The notes under the pieces are model-generated. The model did no database searches, was not told the DNA's origin, and worked only from the letters and a program-made list of their open reading frames with translations. A program made the position numbers and the translations under genes. Shown here one piece after another: positions 34,393 to 45,958 of a stretch of DNA of 64,000 nt. Origin of the DNA: Silene conica (taxonomy: Eukaryota; Streptophyta; Magnoliopsida; Caryophyllales; Caryophyllaceae); assembly GCA_029255685.2 (NCBI GenBank), contig CM055317.2, positions 77,365,460 through 77,429,459 of the forward strand, read 5' to 3'. Within the stretch, counting starts at the first letter, position 1; every line of letters begins with the position of its first letter.

Positions 34393-37300
34393 GATGAACC
34401 TGTCGTCGACTACATCAACAGGTGGCGTGCGCTGAGTTTGGAATGCAAGGATCGCTTAAGTGAGACCTCAGCAGTTGAGATGTGCATCAATGGGATGAGC
34501 TGGGATATTCTCTATATCTTGAAGGGAATCAGGCCAAGAAGTTTTCAAGAACTGGCGACCCGCGCTCATGATATGGAGATTACAATCAAAGGACGTGACA
34601 AGTCTCGATCAACATCCTCCAAGGCAACGAATGAAACGAAGGAGTTCAAGAAAACTGACAAGAGTTCTAGGTCATCAACAAAGGAAATAATGGTCGTTGA
34701 GACCTGTAGTGCGCCTGTGAAGATCTCGTCCAAACCCAAGTACGAGAAGAAGAAGGAGAAGTTTGCTTACAACTACCAACGAGAGAAGCCTACCTTGGAG
34801 GAGTTACAAGCAAAGAAGTACCCATTCCCAGACTCTGACTTGTCAGGAATGTTGGATGAACTCCTGGAGAAAAGGGTTATACAATTGCCAGAGTCCAAGC
34901 GCCCTGAGCAAGCAAACAAGACAGGAGATCGTCCCAACTACTGTCGCTACCATAGGTTGTTGGGTCATCCCCTTGAAAAGTGTATAACACTTAAGGAGAG
35001 GATAATGCAACTCTCCAAGGAAGGGAAGATCATTCTTGACTTGGTTGAAAAAGTTTCAACAAATCAAACTACCGCGGTTCTAGAGGAATTTGAAGAGCCA
35101 ACTATGCAGCAAGGATGGTTTTTGCATACGTTGCAATTTGGAAGTTTTGAGCCTACGGCGTTACGGATCCAAAGGTCAACGTCGTCATTACCTCCAATAA
35201 CAAAGTCAACTCCTCAAGATAAGGGTGAGGAAAATAAAGATGAAGATGACAACGATGAAGGCTGGACCTTGGTGACACGCAGGAAGCCAAGAAAACAAGT
35301 GAAACAAACAGTTCAACACATACAGCGTCGGCGAAGCAAGCCAAAGAAGAAAAAGCCTCGCAAGCAAAGAGGGAAGAAAAAGTCTAAAATTGTGATCAAA
35401 ACACATGTCTTGCCTACAGATGTGTTAGAGCAGGAACCACTAAGGCATATTACCTTAGAAGAATTCTTCCCACAAGATTTCTTGAACAAAGTCACCGTGT
35501 GCACTACCTCAGCAATTCAAGGTAGCAATGATAAAAGTACAAAGGAAGGAGAGGTGGATGATGCAGTGCCAACACAGCAACCTCACCCTCAAAAAGATGA
35601 CGAAGTGGTGAATGCTCTAGATGACCTCCCTGCAAACATGGGATGGAAAGAAATATTTCATCTGCCTAAAGAGAAGCGTCAATTGATACTTCAAGGCCTC
35701 GAGAAACCAGAGTTGTATGCGGGCAAGATGAAAGAAAAGGTTGAGCCCACCGAGCAATCAACTGGATGTTTCTCATGCAACGCAGCCTTGAGTTTTTCAG
35801 ATGAAGATTTGCTTCTTGGGTCTACACTTCACAACAGGCCTCTTTATGTGTCAGGGTACATCCGGGGGCATAAAGTCAAGCGTATCTTGATCGATGGAGG
35901 TTCAGGAGTCAACCTTATGCCAAAGGCGATCATGCAAGAGTTGGGGATCACCATGGATGAACTATCAAATAGTCGAACAATGATTCATGGTTTCAACTTA
36001 AATGGTGAGCGCGCAGTTGGAATGATCCGAGTAAACCTTAGCATGGGTGACTTGTCTTCCGACACATTGTTCCACGTCATCGATGCCAAGACATCATTCA
36101 AATTGTTGTTAGGACGACCTTGGAAACATGAAAATGGAGTCGTCGCCTCAACCCTTCATCAATGCTTGAAGTATTATCGCGGCGGTGAGAGAAAGATAGA
36201 TGGAGATGCAAAACCTTTCTCTAAAGTCGATGCCTTTTTCGATGATGCAAAATTCTTTGAAGAAAATGGTACGTCCAGTGAGTTCATGCCAACCACCATC
36301 TCTTCAACAGGGAAAGGGGGCAAGCGAGAAAAGACCATCGTCATGGAAAATGCAACTCCAAGTCCTGCTAAAGAAGTCGATGTCAAGGCAGAAGCAAGCA
36401 AGGTAACTATTCCTATCGCCTCATCCAAGAAAGAAGAGATGACGCAGAAGACCGCGCCGCCAGTACTACGCTATATCCCAAAGTCTCGACGCAAAGATGG
36501 GGAGAGTCCTTTCGCAGAATGTTCGACGGCGAAGACGACAGAACCTAAGGACAAAAATAAGTCAAGTCAGATGATCAAGCAAGAATGGGTCGCAAAAGTT
36601 ACTATACCTCTGACAAGTTCATCCCAAACAAAGGTTGTGAAACCACCTCCTACGGGTTTTGTCCATTCATCCAGTCAAGCTTCAAGTGAGGAAAACAAAT
36701 TTAAAGGGATGTTTGATCCTAATGCATACAGGCTACTTGCAAAGGCTGATTATGACTTCACAAATCTGACTCCCCTTGGGAAGGTTATAAAAGTTGAGCC
36801 ATATGGCCTTAATAAAGCACAGCAAGAGTTCTTCAAGCAAGAAGGGAGTTTCATAGCATCCAAACCTGGGTTGGGATACGAGTCTCCTGCACCTGTGAGG
36901 ATTGGTGCTCGCATAAGAAGCGCTAGTACATCTTCTCAGCACATTACAGTGGAAGAGGTTGCAGAAGATGAACAAGAAGGAGAAAAGGCGCATTCATCTT
37001 CGGTTTTCGATCGCATAAGTCCACCTGCAAAAAAGTCACATTCTTCGGTATTTACAAGGTTGGGAAGACCAAGTGTTTCAACTAAACGCACCTCAGTCTT
37101 TGCTAGGCTGGGCAATCAAGATAAAGGTGAAGTCAAAACGCAAGTGCCTTCGCTGTACATGAACAAGAAGAGTACAATACATGATCGCTTGAGCAATCCA
37201 TCAAAAACAGTATTCAATCGACTGGGAGATCCCAAGAAGAGTTGTGGTGACAAACGTTCTTTCTCAACTTCTGCAAAACAAGTTGAAGAAGAAATAAGAT

Positions 37301-38223
37301 CAAGTGATGACCTGAGAAGCGCGGTACCATCTCGCATGAAACGTATGCAAGTAGTGGATATCATACAACATGAACCACTCAAAGTAAGGAGGTGTGTACT
37401 AGTTCTCACAGGCCATTCAAAAGACGTAGAAGATCTTGCCTCTTCATCTCGAAGGCCCTCCAGTCCAAAGGAACCAAAGGACTTCGAAAATATCACGTCA
37501 TCATATCACATCACAGTAGAAGAGATGCCTGATGTGGATAAAGAAATTGAAGCTGACAAGGCTCCTGAAACACTTGAAGACGGGGGGCAATCGACTGTGG
37601 ATGAACTCAAAGAACTCAACTTGGGAACTGTTGAAGATCCTCGCCCTATTTATGTTAGTGCGCTACTGACTAAGGAAGAAGAGGAAGAATACTACAAGTT
37701 ATTGGTCGAGTACAAAGATGTCTTTGCTTGGAGTTACAAAGAGATGCCTGGACTCAGTCCAAACATTGCAGTTCATCGCCTAGCAATCAAGAAAAGCATC
37801 AGTGCCAAGAAGCAATCTCACCGTCGTTTCAGGCCGGAACTTGTACCTGAGATTGAAAATGAAGTAAATAAACTCATAGAGGCGGGTTTTATTCGTAAAG
37901 TCACATATCCTACCTGGATCGCAAATATTGTCCCAGTCAGAAAGAAGAATGGACAATTACGCATATGCGTGGATTTTCGAGATCTTAATGAGGCATGCCC
38001 AAAAGATGACTTCCCTTTACCAGTCACAGAGCTGATGATTGATGCGACCACTGGTCACGAAGCACTCTCCTTCATGGATTGTACTGCCGGTTACAATCAA
38101 ATACATATGGCTCCTGAAGACCAAGAAGCAACAGGTTTGGATCTTTTGCTACACGGTCATGCCGTTTGGGTTGAAGAATGTTGGCGCTACATATCAATGC
38201 GCGATGCAAAAGATTTTCGATGA
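34393..38223 (+). pseudogene. pol: gag C-terminus, protease and start of reverse transcriptase
   Basis: This is the same reading frame as gag after the stop (first ATG at 34438). It contains the rest of the gag core, a zinc-knuckle-like CRYHRLLGHPLEKC (C-X2-H-X4-H-X4-C), a long basic linker and the aspartic protease with ILIDGGSGVNLM (Asp at about residue 486 counted from 34438) and KLLLGRPW. Reverse transcriptase starts near residue 1125 with RFRPELVPEIENEVNKLIEA and includes PVRKKNGQLRICVDFRDLNE. The frame runs off after EDQEATG near 38133 because a small deletion removed the conserved FRTP-type block and shifted the frame. Residues from there to the stop at 38223 are out of frame. Confidence 0.9.
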
Positions 38224-40876
38224 CATGCTGCATAAAACAATAGAGTGTTATGTTGATGACGTGGTGGTTAAATCAAAGAAAAGAGAAGACCACATCAAAG
38301 ACCTCCAAGTTGTCTTCGAAAGACTTAGAAAATATCAACTCAAGATGAATCCACTCAAATGTGCGTTCGGTGTCACATATGGGAAGTTCTTGGGCTTCGT
38401 AGTCAGACATAGAGGTATCGAAATCGATCAAACAAAAATCAAAGCCATCAACGAAATGCCAGAACCAAAAACGTTGAAGGAGCTACGAGGATTGCAAGGA
38501 CGCTTGGCGTACATTCGAAGGTTTATCTCTAATCTAGCCGGACGTTGTCAACCATTCAGCCATCTCATGAAAAAGGATGCTCCATTCCAGTGGGATGAAA
38601 AGTGCAGAAATGCTTTCAATAGCATTAAGAAGTACCTAGCCAGTGTGCCAGTTCTAGGGGCACCAATTCCAGGAAAGCCACTTGTACTTTATATCGCAGC
38701 GCAAGAACGTTCGCTGGGGGCAATGTGTGCCCAAGAGATTGAAGACCGCAAGGAAAGGGCACTATACTACTTGAGTCGCACTCTAGTTGGAGCTGAATTG
38801 AATTATTCTCCAATTGAGAAGATATGTCTCGCCTTGGTGTTTGCCATCCAGAAGTTAAGGGATTACATGCAGGCACATACGATACACATAGTCTCAAAAG
38901 CTGACCCAATCAAGTATATACTCTCAAGACCAGTCTTATCTGGGAGGCTTGCGAAATGGGCAATGTTACTTAAGCAGTATGACTTGGTGTTCGTGCCCCA
39001 AAAGGCGGTGAAGGTTCAAGTTATCGCCGACTTCTTCGCTGATCATCCAGTACCAGCTGAGTGGGAAATTTCAGATGACCTCCCAGGAGAAGAAATCTTC
39101 TATGTGGATGTTCTACCTCCATGGCAAATGTATTTCGATGGTGCTGCAAGACAAGATGGCGCTGGAGCTGGAGTTGTATTCGTAACTCCACAAAATCATC
39201 TCATGCCATATGCCTTTACGCTCACCCAGTTGTGCACAAATAATATGGCTGAATACCAAGCTTTCATACTTGGTCTCCAAATGGCGATTGAAATAGGCGT
39301 CAGAGATATGGACATCTATGGTGACTCGCAGCTGGTGATAAGCCAAGTACTCGATGAATACGAAGTGAAGAAGGAAGACTTGATTCCTTATCATCGACGA
39401 GCATTGCAACTACTCAACCAACTTAACTCCATCAAAATTGGTCATGTACCGCGGAGTGCCAATAAGTTGGCTGACGCGCTTGCTAATCTTGCAGCCACTT
39501 TGGCACTGGGGGCAGAAGAATCAATGCATGTCCCAGTTTGCAATCGTTGGGCAGTATCATTGCTTGAAGGAGAAGAGAATGTAGGTGCAACAAACATGAT
39601 ATGCGCCTACACAATTTATGAAGATGACTGGCGTCAACCCATCATTGACTTCTTGGATCACCAAAAATTACCTGACGATCCCAGACGCAAGGTAGAAATA
39701 CGTCGGCGTGCTCCAAAGTTTATTCATTATAAAGGGACGCTCTATAGACGTTCTTTCTCAGGACAATGGTTGAGGTGTTTAAGCAAATCTGAAGCTGCTG
39801 AAGCCATGCACGAAGCTCACTCTGACATTTGTGGTGCTCATCAATCTGGGCCTAAACTTCATGATCGTGTAAAGAGAATGGGGTACTACTGGCCAACCAT
39901 GATACAAGATTGCTTGGACTTCGCAAAAAAGTGTGAACCTTGTCAATTTTATGCAAACTTCATACACCAACCTCCAGAGCCATTACACCCTACTGTTTCT
40001 TCATGGCCTTTTGAAGCTTGGGGACTTGACGTTGTGGGGCCTCTTGTTCCAAAAGCCTCAAATGGACACGAATACATTCTCGCAGGTACTGACTACTTCT
40101 CAAAATGGGCAGAAGCAATCACACTACGAGAGGTGAAAAAAGAAAATGTTGTAGACTTCATTCGAACACAAATCATCTTCAGATATGGCGTACCGCAACG
40201 TATCACAACTGACAACGGGAAACAATTCTTCAACCATCTCATGAGAAGTTTGAGTGAGAAATTCAATTTCAAACAATACAGGTCATCAATGTACAACGCT
40301 CCTGCAAATGGCTTGGCTGAAGCTTTCAATAAGACCCTTTGCAACTTGTTGAGGAAAGTAGTAGCAAAGTCCAAGCGAGACTGGCATGAAAGAATTGGTG
40401 AAACATTATGGGCGTATCGTACTACTTACAAAACACCTACTCAAGCAACCCCGTATGCGTTGGTGTATGGAGTGGAAGCCGTGTTACCATTGGAGTTGCA
40501 AATCTCTTCCTTACGCATTGCTATTCAGGAGGGACTCACAACTGATGAAAATGACAAGTTGCGGTTGGCAGAGTTAGAAGCTCTCGATGAAAAAAGATTA
40601 GAGGCTCAACAAAAACTCCAATGCTACCAAGCAAGGATGTCACGCGCATTCAACAAAAAGGTGCGCCCTCGTTCTTTCCAAGTAGGAGACATGGTACTTG
40701 CGGTACGAAGACCAATTATCACTTCTCACAAGCCAGTAGGTAAATTCACCTCCAAGTGGGATGGACCATACGTCGTGAAGGAGGTCTACACAAATGGTGC
40801 CTACAAAATCGTGGATAAAGATGGTGTTCACGTAGGCCCAATCAATGGGAAGTTTCTGAAGCGCTACTATTCCTAA
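38134..40876 (+). pseudogene. pol: Reverse transcriptase C-terminus, two RNase H domains, integrase
   Basis: Frame +2 relative to the upstream part, open to TAA 40874-40876. RT resumes at FCYTVMPFGLKN and holds the catalytic YVDD at 38249-38260. The first RNase H runs to about ADFFADHP. A second, archaeal-type RNase H follows (MYFDGAARQDGAGAG ... NNMAEYQAFILGL ... YGDSQLVISQV), diagnostic of Tat elements. Integrase has the zinc-binding HSDICGAH ... CEPC and the D-D-E triad in GLDVVGP, TTDNGKQF and NGLAEAFN. All these catalytic residues are intact. Only the RT deletion and the gag stop make the element defective. Confidence 0.92.
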
Positions 40877-40939
40877 ACTCCAACGATGAAGGCTCCCAAG
40901 CAAGAGGATAAACTACATCAAAAACAAAAAAAAATATAT

Positions 40940-41300
40940 TCTTCTATCTTTCATGAACTACGTCGGCTTGATCTTGTAAAGTACTTCGTACTTTACAGGT
41001 ACGTAGGCAGCTTGGGTGAACATGTAGCTCAAGTGCAGCCACACCTTCAAAAATAATAAAAATCCTACCCTTTCATCTTTCATGAACTACGTCGGCTTGA
41101 TCTTGTAAAGTACTTTGTGCTTTATAAGTACGTAGGCAGCTTGGGTGAACATGTAGCTCAAGTGCAGCCACACCTTCAAACAAACCCCATCCATCTCTGA
41201 ACTATGTTGGCTTGATCCTACAAGTTGTCACATTGTCAGCTTTGTGAGTACGTAGACAATTTGAGCAAACACTTTGTTCAAGTACAACCACATCACAAAA
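40940..41300 (+). repeat. ~121-bp tandem repeat, three copies, in the element's 3' region
   Basis: Copies begin near 40950, 41073 and 41195 with CATGAACTACGTCGGCTTGA or a variant and share GTACGTAGGCAGCTTGGGTG. The third copy is diverged. Just after it is an A-rich, C-spotted stretch (41296-41349). Confidence 0.85.
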
Positions 41301-41681
41301 AAAAAAATTATAAAAAGAAAAAAAACAAACAAACAAAAAAAAGAAAAAATGCTCCTGGCCCGCAAGAGCTAAAACTGTGCACGGCTAAATAAACTCCAAA
41401 TCAATCAAATTTGTAAAGTCAAAGACCATGTTGATGGATGATGAAGCAGCATTGTGACTTGACAATTGGTGACTCAAACTCTCTAAAAGTCGACGGATGG
41501 GTTCATTGCATGGTAACCCCAAAAGAGAAGACCAATTTGACTCAGCCCAGAGTAGCTCAGCATCTCTTGCGTACGTCGAGTTAATTACTGCGTGCGAATT
41601 CTTCTAGGAGTGTTCAAAGGATCCTAAAGTAGTTCGTTGTCTCAGTTAAGGAGTCAGGTTCCATGACATGATACTTGAAAA

Positions 41682-42195
41682 AGGATTCTCCTTGTCGGGA
41701 TAACTCGGATGGGTTCACCCTGACATAATAGCCTCCTTGTCGCGATGACCCTGATGAGTTCACCCTGACATAATATCCTCCTTGTCGCGATGACCCGGGT
41801 GGGTTCACCCTGACATAATATCCTCCTTGTCGCGATGACCCGGGTGGGTTCACCCTGACATAATATCCTCCTTGTCGCGATGACCCGGGTGGGTTCACCC
41901 TGACATAATATCCTCCTTGTCGCGATGACCCGGATGGGTTCACCCTGACATAATATTCTTCTTGTCGCGATGACCCGGATGGGTTCACCCTGACATGATA
42001 CTTCAAAAGGATTCTCCTTGTCGCGATGACCCAGATGGGTTCACCCTGACACGCTAACTCCAACGGATACTCCTTGTCGCGATGCTTCGGACGGGTTCAC
42101 CCTGACATGATAACTCCAACGAATTCTCCTTGTCGCGATGACCCGGATGGGTTCACCCTGACACAATAACTCAAACGGATTGACCCTGTCGTGAT
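41682..42195. repeat. 45-bp tandem repeat array
   Basis: About eleven units of TAATATCCTCCTTGTCGCGA followed by TGACCCGGGTGGGTTCACCC and TGACA. Spacing is exactly 45 bp in the core (unit starts at 41771, 41816, 41861, 41906); outer units are diverged. Since 45 is a multiple of three, the minus strand is an open frame of 15-residue repeats, which I regard as incidental. There are no unique spacers, so it is not CRISPR-like. Confidence 0.92.
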
Positions 42196-43383
42196 GACCT
42201 AGACAAATTCACGCAGACAACTCAGTTGAATGTTGGAATAACTTGTTCGAAAAAAAAAAACGAATCTTTGGCGGTGAACAAAAAAATTACATTGCATGAT
42301 GCTATGTCAAATGATGTTGATTGGCCATGTAATTCCTGAAAAAAGATCACCAACAAAGATGCATGCAACTACAGAGTACTGAGTACTATACGTCTATACA
42401 AGCAAAATTGTACACACTATATTAGAAGTAATGTGTAATAAAGGAATGGTGTTGTGTACCCATGCGTGTTATACAAGCGTCAATCATACTACAAGCAAAA
42501 AAGCAAAATCGTCATGGCATGATATCTAGAATTGAAAAAAAAATATATAGGAAAATTTCATACTTCAATTTCATGATTTCAATTTTACGACTGGCCGCAA
42601 ATATTGATACAGTGATACAAAAAAGAAGGGGAAACGCATCAACAAAATCAAAGATGGTGTATGATTATGGTGAGGCACATAAGAAAGGAAATTCATATTG
42701 TATGCGATAAAAGCTCAAACCTTTAAACATAGGTTCGTTAACGAACGATGGTATAACCGTATAATACCAATAAAACAAGACAAGGGACGACCATACTTGT
42801 GCCCCTATAATTTGGGAGCCGGGATTAAACGAAAAACTGGTGATGCCGGCAATTGAAGACTCGGGTGTTGCTATATATATAGAGAGTTGAGTTTCCTTTT
42901 CAAACCCTACCTTTATTGAAAAGCCTGCGGCCAAGAAATCAGAAGGGGAATAAGGAAACTAAGATTTTTGGATAGAATTATGTTAACAAATCAAATTATT
43001 ATGGTTATCAAGTTTTGCTAATTATACATATATTATGGTAACAAATCAAAAGTTGTCAAATTTCGGGTTGCTTTGACGACAAGCCAAGAGGCTGAAAAAT
43101 TGGTTAAGATCTCTCATTAAGCTACCACCCATACGACAAGTTTGAGTACATGTTGACTTTCAAGTCAAACAAAAAAATTCACCCGCCAAATCAGATAATG
43201 ATAGGGTGACATTACAGAAAAACTAGGCTACCCATACGATAAGTTGAGGTGCCAGCGACTCCCAAGTCAAGCCAAAAGGAGCTGCCTTACGACAAGTTAA
43301 GGTGTTCGTTATCGACTTCCAAGTCAAAGAAAAATGTATCGAGACCCCGCCACGTCAAGACACCCAAAAGTGCACGTGACAAA

Positions 43384-43400
43384 GTCTCGAGGGGGCAATT
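43384..43400 (+). other. Polypurine tract region
   Basis: GTCTCGAGGGGGCAATT directly precedes the 3' LTR. The GAGGGGG run is the likely plus-strand primer. Confidence 0.7.
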
Positions 43401-44045
43401 TGTAGGCACGGAAAATTTATTAATGTGTCGAATAAATAAAATAAATTAATTATTTTGAGTTAATATCAAATTTTAACTTAATTTAATTATTTTTGTCCCG
43501 ACTATTCGAATTACAAAAGAAGTTATTCGGATCTCTAAACCCAAAACAAGCAAATTTGGGCCAAGTTCACACGTAAACCCATAAATGGGCCTGTGACTAG
43601 CAAAGTCCAACAAGGAGAATCAAAACTCTATAAAAGGAGCTCTCCTCATTCATTTCAAGGGTTGAAAATTCATTATTGCAAAGAAGCCAGAGAAGATAAG
43701 GTACAAATCCATCCAAACTCTCTCTATCAAAGTCATTGCAAGCAGTCAACAAGCACACCAAATCGTGCCGCCTGCGTTGAAGATTCAAACACAAATTCAA
43801 ACCTTCAAGGGAGATTCAAGTCATCGCGACCCTCCCAAGAAATCAAATTCACAGCACGCGTAGATTAACCAAAGTTGTCTACAGTGCACCCCTCACGTGT
43901 ACCCTGTACACGTACCCCTACGGCATACTAGAATCAGAGGATATATTAGAGATTGTACACGTAACATTTTGATATTTAATTAATAAAATTTATTTGTTTC
44001 ATTGTTTTGTATTTCAGTTATTGCGATACGAAATCTGCCGTTACA
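43401..44045 (+). repeat. 3' LTR
   Basis: 645 bp, identical by eye to the 5' LTR except A for G at 43509 and T for C at 43523. TATAAAAG lies at 43629-43636. Confidence 0.95.
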
Positions 44046-44274
44046 GATATAATCCAACCTTCTTCTATAGTTAAGAATACTGTTGTCCATACTAGTATAC
44101 TACTGCTACAAAAAATACAGTAATTGGAAATTCTTCTGGAAATTGTCAATTATGATTATGATCTAATTGTGAATAATGTTGATAGAAATACTGCAAATAC
44201 TTGTGTTGTGAACGACATTGTTAATGGGAAAAATGGATTAATGTACTTAGCAAACAGCAGCAAGTTGGGATGAA
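44046..44274 (+). pseudogene. Broken ORF relic, right of the retrotransposon
   Basis: Counting one copy of the target duplication, the frame that runs into the element on the left continues here as IQPSSIVKNTVVHTSILLLQ to a TAA at about 44119. Further open stretches follow (NNVDRNTANTCVVNDIVNG). The product is not recognised. From 44275 to 45080 I see nothing certain. Confidence 0.4.
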
Positions 44275-45081
44275 CCTGTTATAATCAATCTCGTTCGACA
44301 TCTAATTACTCGTCTAAAGAACATTATTTGCGCCCAATTCAACTTATTTCCCCACCAAATTGCACCCTAAAACAAGCAAACAACCCACACCATTCATCTT
44401 AGATTCAACTTATTCCGTTTAAATGTGTGTCCGAAATGTAAATACCATGGAAAAATGTCCAAATACCCAGGACATACACGTGCCTAAATAAAAGAAAAGT
44501 AAGACAACTTTATAGGTGTCTCACAAGTGTCGTGTCCGACGAGTACCGTGTTCAACACGAGTATAGCGATTAGAAGGAGTGTCCGTGCTACCTATGACCA
44601 ATGTGTTGAGCCAGGGTCCTTGGATGATAGGATCTAAGTCCTTGATTTGGGTGTTTTTTCTTGGTTTGGATCCTTATCTTCGGCGAGATGTTAGTCTTAA
44701 GTAAAATGTCTACCAAAATGGGCAAACCTATCTCTGCGTAGTTTCATCCCAACTTGCTGTAAAATTGAGGATATTGTACCTGTATTTGGGTCAATTAGAA
44801 TCGTGTTTTGTTGAGTCATTTTCGAGTTACGCAGTTTCGAATCGGATCAGTTTAGGCCTTAGGGTCAACAAAGCTTGGGTTATGTTTGAGTTGGGTCAGG
44901 TCAGGTTAATTCAGATTTCAGGTTACATTAGCGTGCTAGGTCAATTTTGGGCCTCAAGTCATCCTTTTCGAGAATCGGGTCAATCTAGTAAGGTTTTAAC
45001 TAGAGTGGCACTAGTAGGATTTTTATTATAGTTACAAATAGTTGGTCTTATGTAAAACAGTTCTATATATTATAGTGTAAA

Positions 45082-45590
45082 TAGGGGTGTGCAAAATCCG
45101 GTCCGGACCGGAAAAATAGACCGGACCGGACCGGAATCTATCGGACCGGAACCGGAATTAAAAAATCCGGTCCGGTCTTAGGTCCACCATATTTTAAGAT
45201 TCCGGGTTCCGGTCCGGTCCGGTCCAGGACCGGTTTTTTCCGGTCCGGACCGGTTTTTTCCGGTCCGGACCGGTTTGGACCGGATTTTATGTTTTTATAT
45301 TTTTTTCCTCAAAAATATATTAAAATCCGGTCCAAACCGGTCTAACCGGTCCATAATATTCAAATTCCGGTCCATAATTTTACCAATCCATAATTTTGTC
45401 GGTTCATAATATTCAAATTCCGGTCCAACCGGTCCGGTCCGGTCTTGGACCGGAATTTTACCGGTCCGGTTCCGGTCCAGATTTTTTATATTCCGGTCCG
45501 GTCCCGGTCCACCATTTTTGTCAATTCCGGTTCCGGTCCAAACCGGTTCCGGTCCGGTCCGGTCCGGTTTTGGACCGGTGCACAGCCCTA
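45082..45590. mobile_element. hAT-type MITE made of CCGGTCCGG palindromes
   Basis: A 509-bp element with ends TAGGGGTGTGCA and TAGGGCTGTGCA (read inward; 11/12) and a perfect 8-bp duplication AGTGTAAA (45074-45081 and 45591-45598). Most of the body is repeats of GGTCCGGACCGG, itself self-complementary, so the element could fold extensively. It lies 369 bp upstream of the first MATE start codon. Confidence 0.88.
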
Positions 45591-45958
45591 AGTGTAAAAC
45601 TATCAATTCAATTTGTGAGATAAATATACCCTTCATAAAATATGGGTAACTATACGAGAAGTTATGACAAGATGTTTATGTGCAACCAAACAAATATTTA
45701 TTTTTTCGTTTCTGTTTTTCTTTTTTAATATATATCATCTGCGATACTGTAAATTTATTGCTTATTATGACAAGTAAACTAGAGCTGATAACATAATCAT
45801 AGAAAAAGGTGATGGAACTCAATCATTTACATATAGGATAATATATAATATTAATATTACCAACATGATACATGCTTAAATAGTAATATGGGTGTAATGT
45901 ATGTATGGCCAGTGGCCTCATGAAAAAGTAGTTGAGCTAGTTATCATTTTACAGAATA

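Larger units (their letters stand above)
32662..44045 (+). mobile_element. Full-length Ty3/gypsy retrotransposon, Tat lineage, defective
   Basis: An 11,384-bp element with two 645-bp LTRs and flanking GGTAT (32657-32661) and GATAT (44046-44050), a 5-bp target duplication with one change. The order is gag, protease, reverse transcriptase, RNase H, a second RNase H and integrase, the arrangement of the Tat lineage. A long non-coding 3' region carries two tandem arrays, followed by the polypurine tract. By eye the LTRs differ at only two positions (108 and 122 bases after each LTR start), both transitions, so insertion is recent. Coding is broken by a stop in gag and a small deletion in RT, so it cannot move by itself. 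Confidence 0.95.

Noticed and set aside
41614-42063. 149-codon minus-strand ORF of 15-residue repeats
   Set aside because: It only reflects the 45-bp tandem array, whose unit length is a multiple of three; there is no start context and no known domain.
41682-42195. Regular repeats that could suggest a CRISPR-like array
   Set aside because: Units are contiguous with no unique spacers, and the host is a plant nuclear genome.
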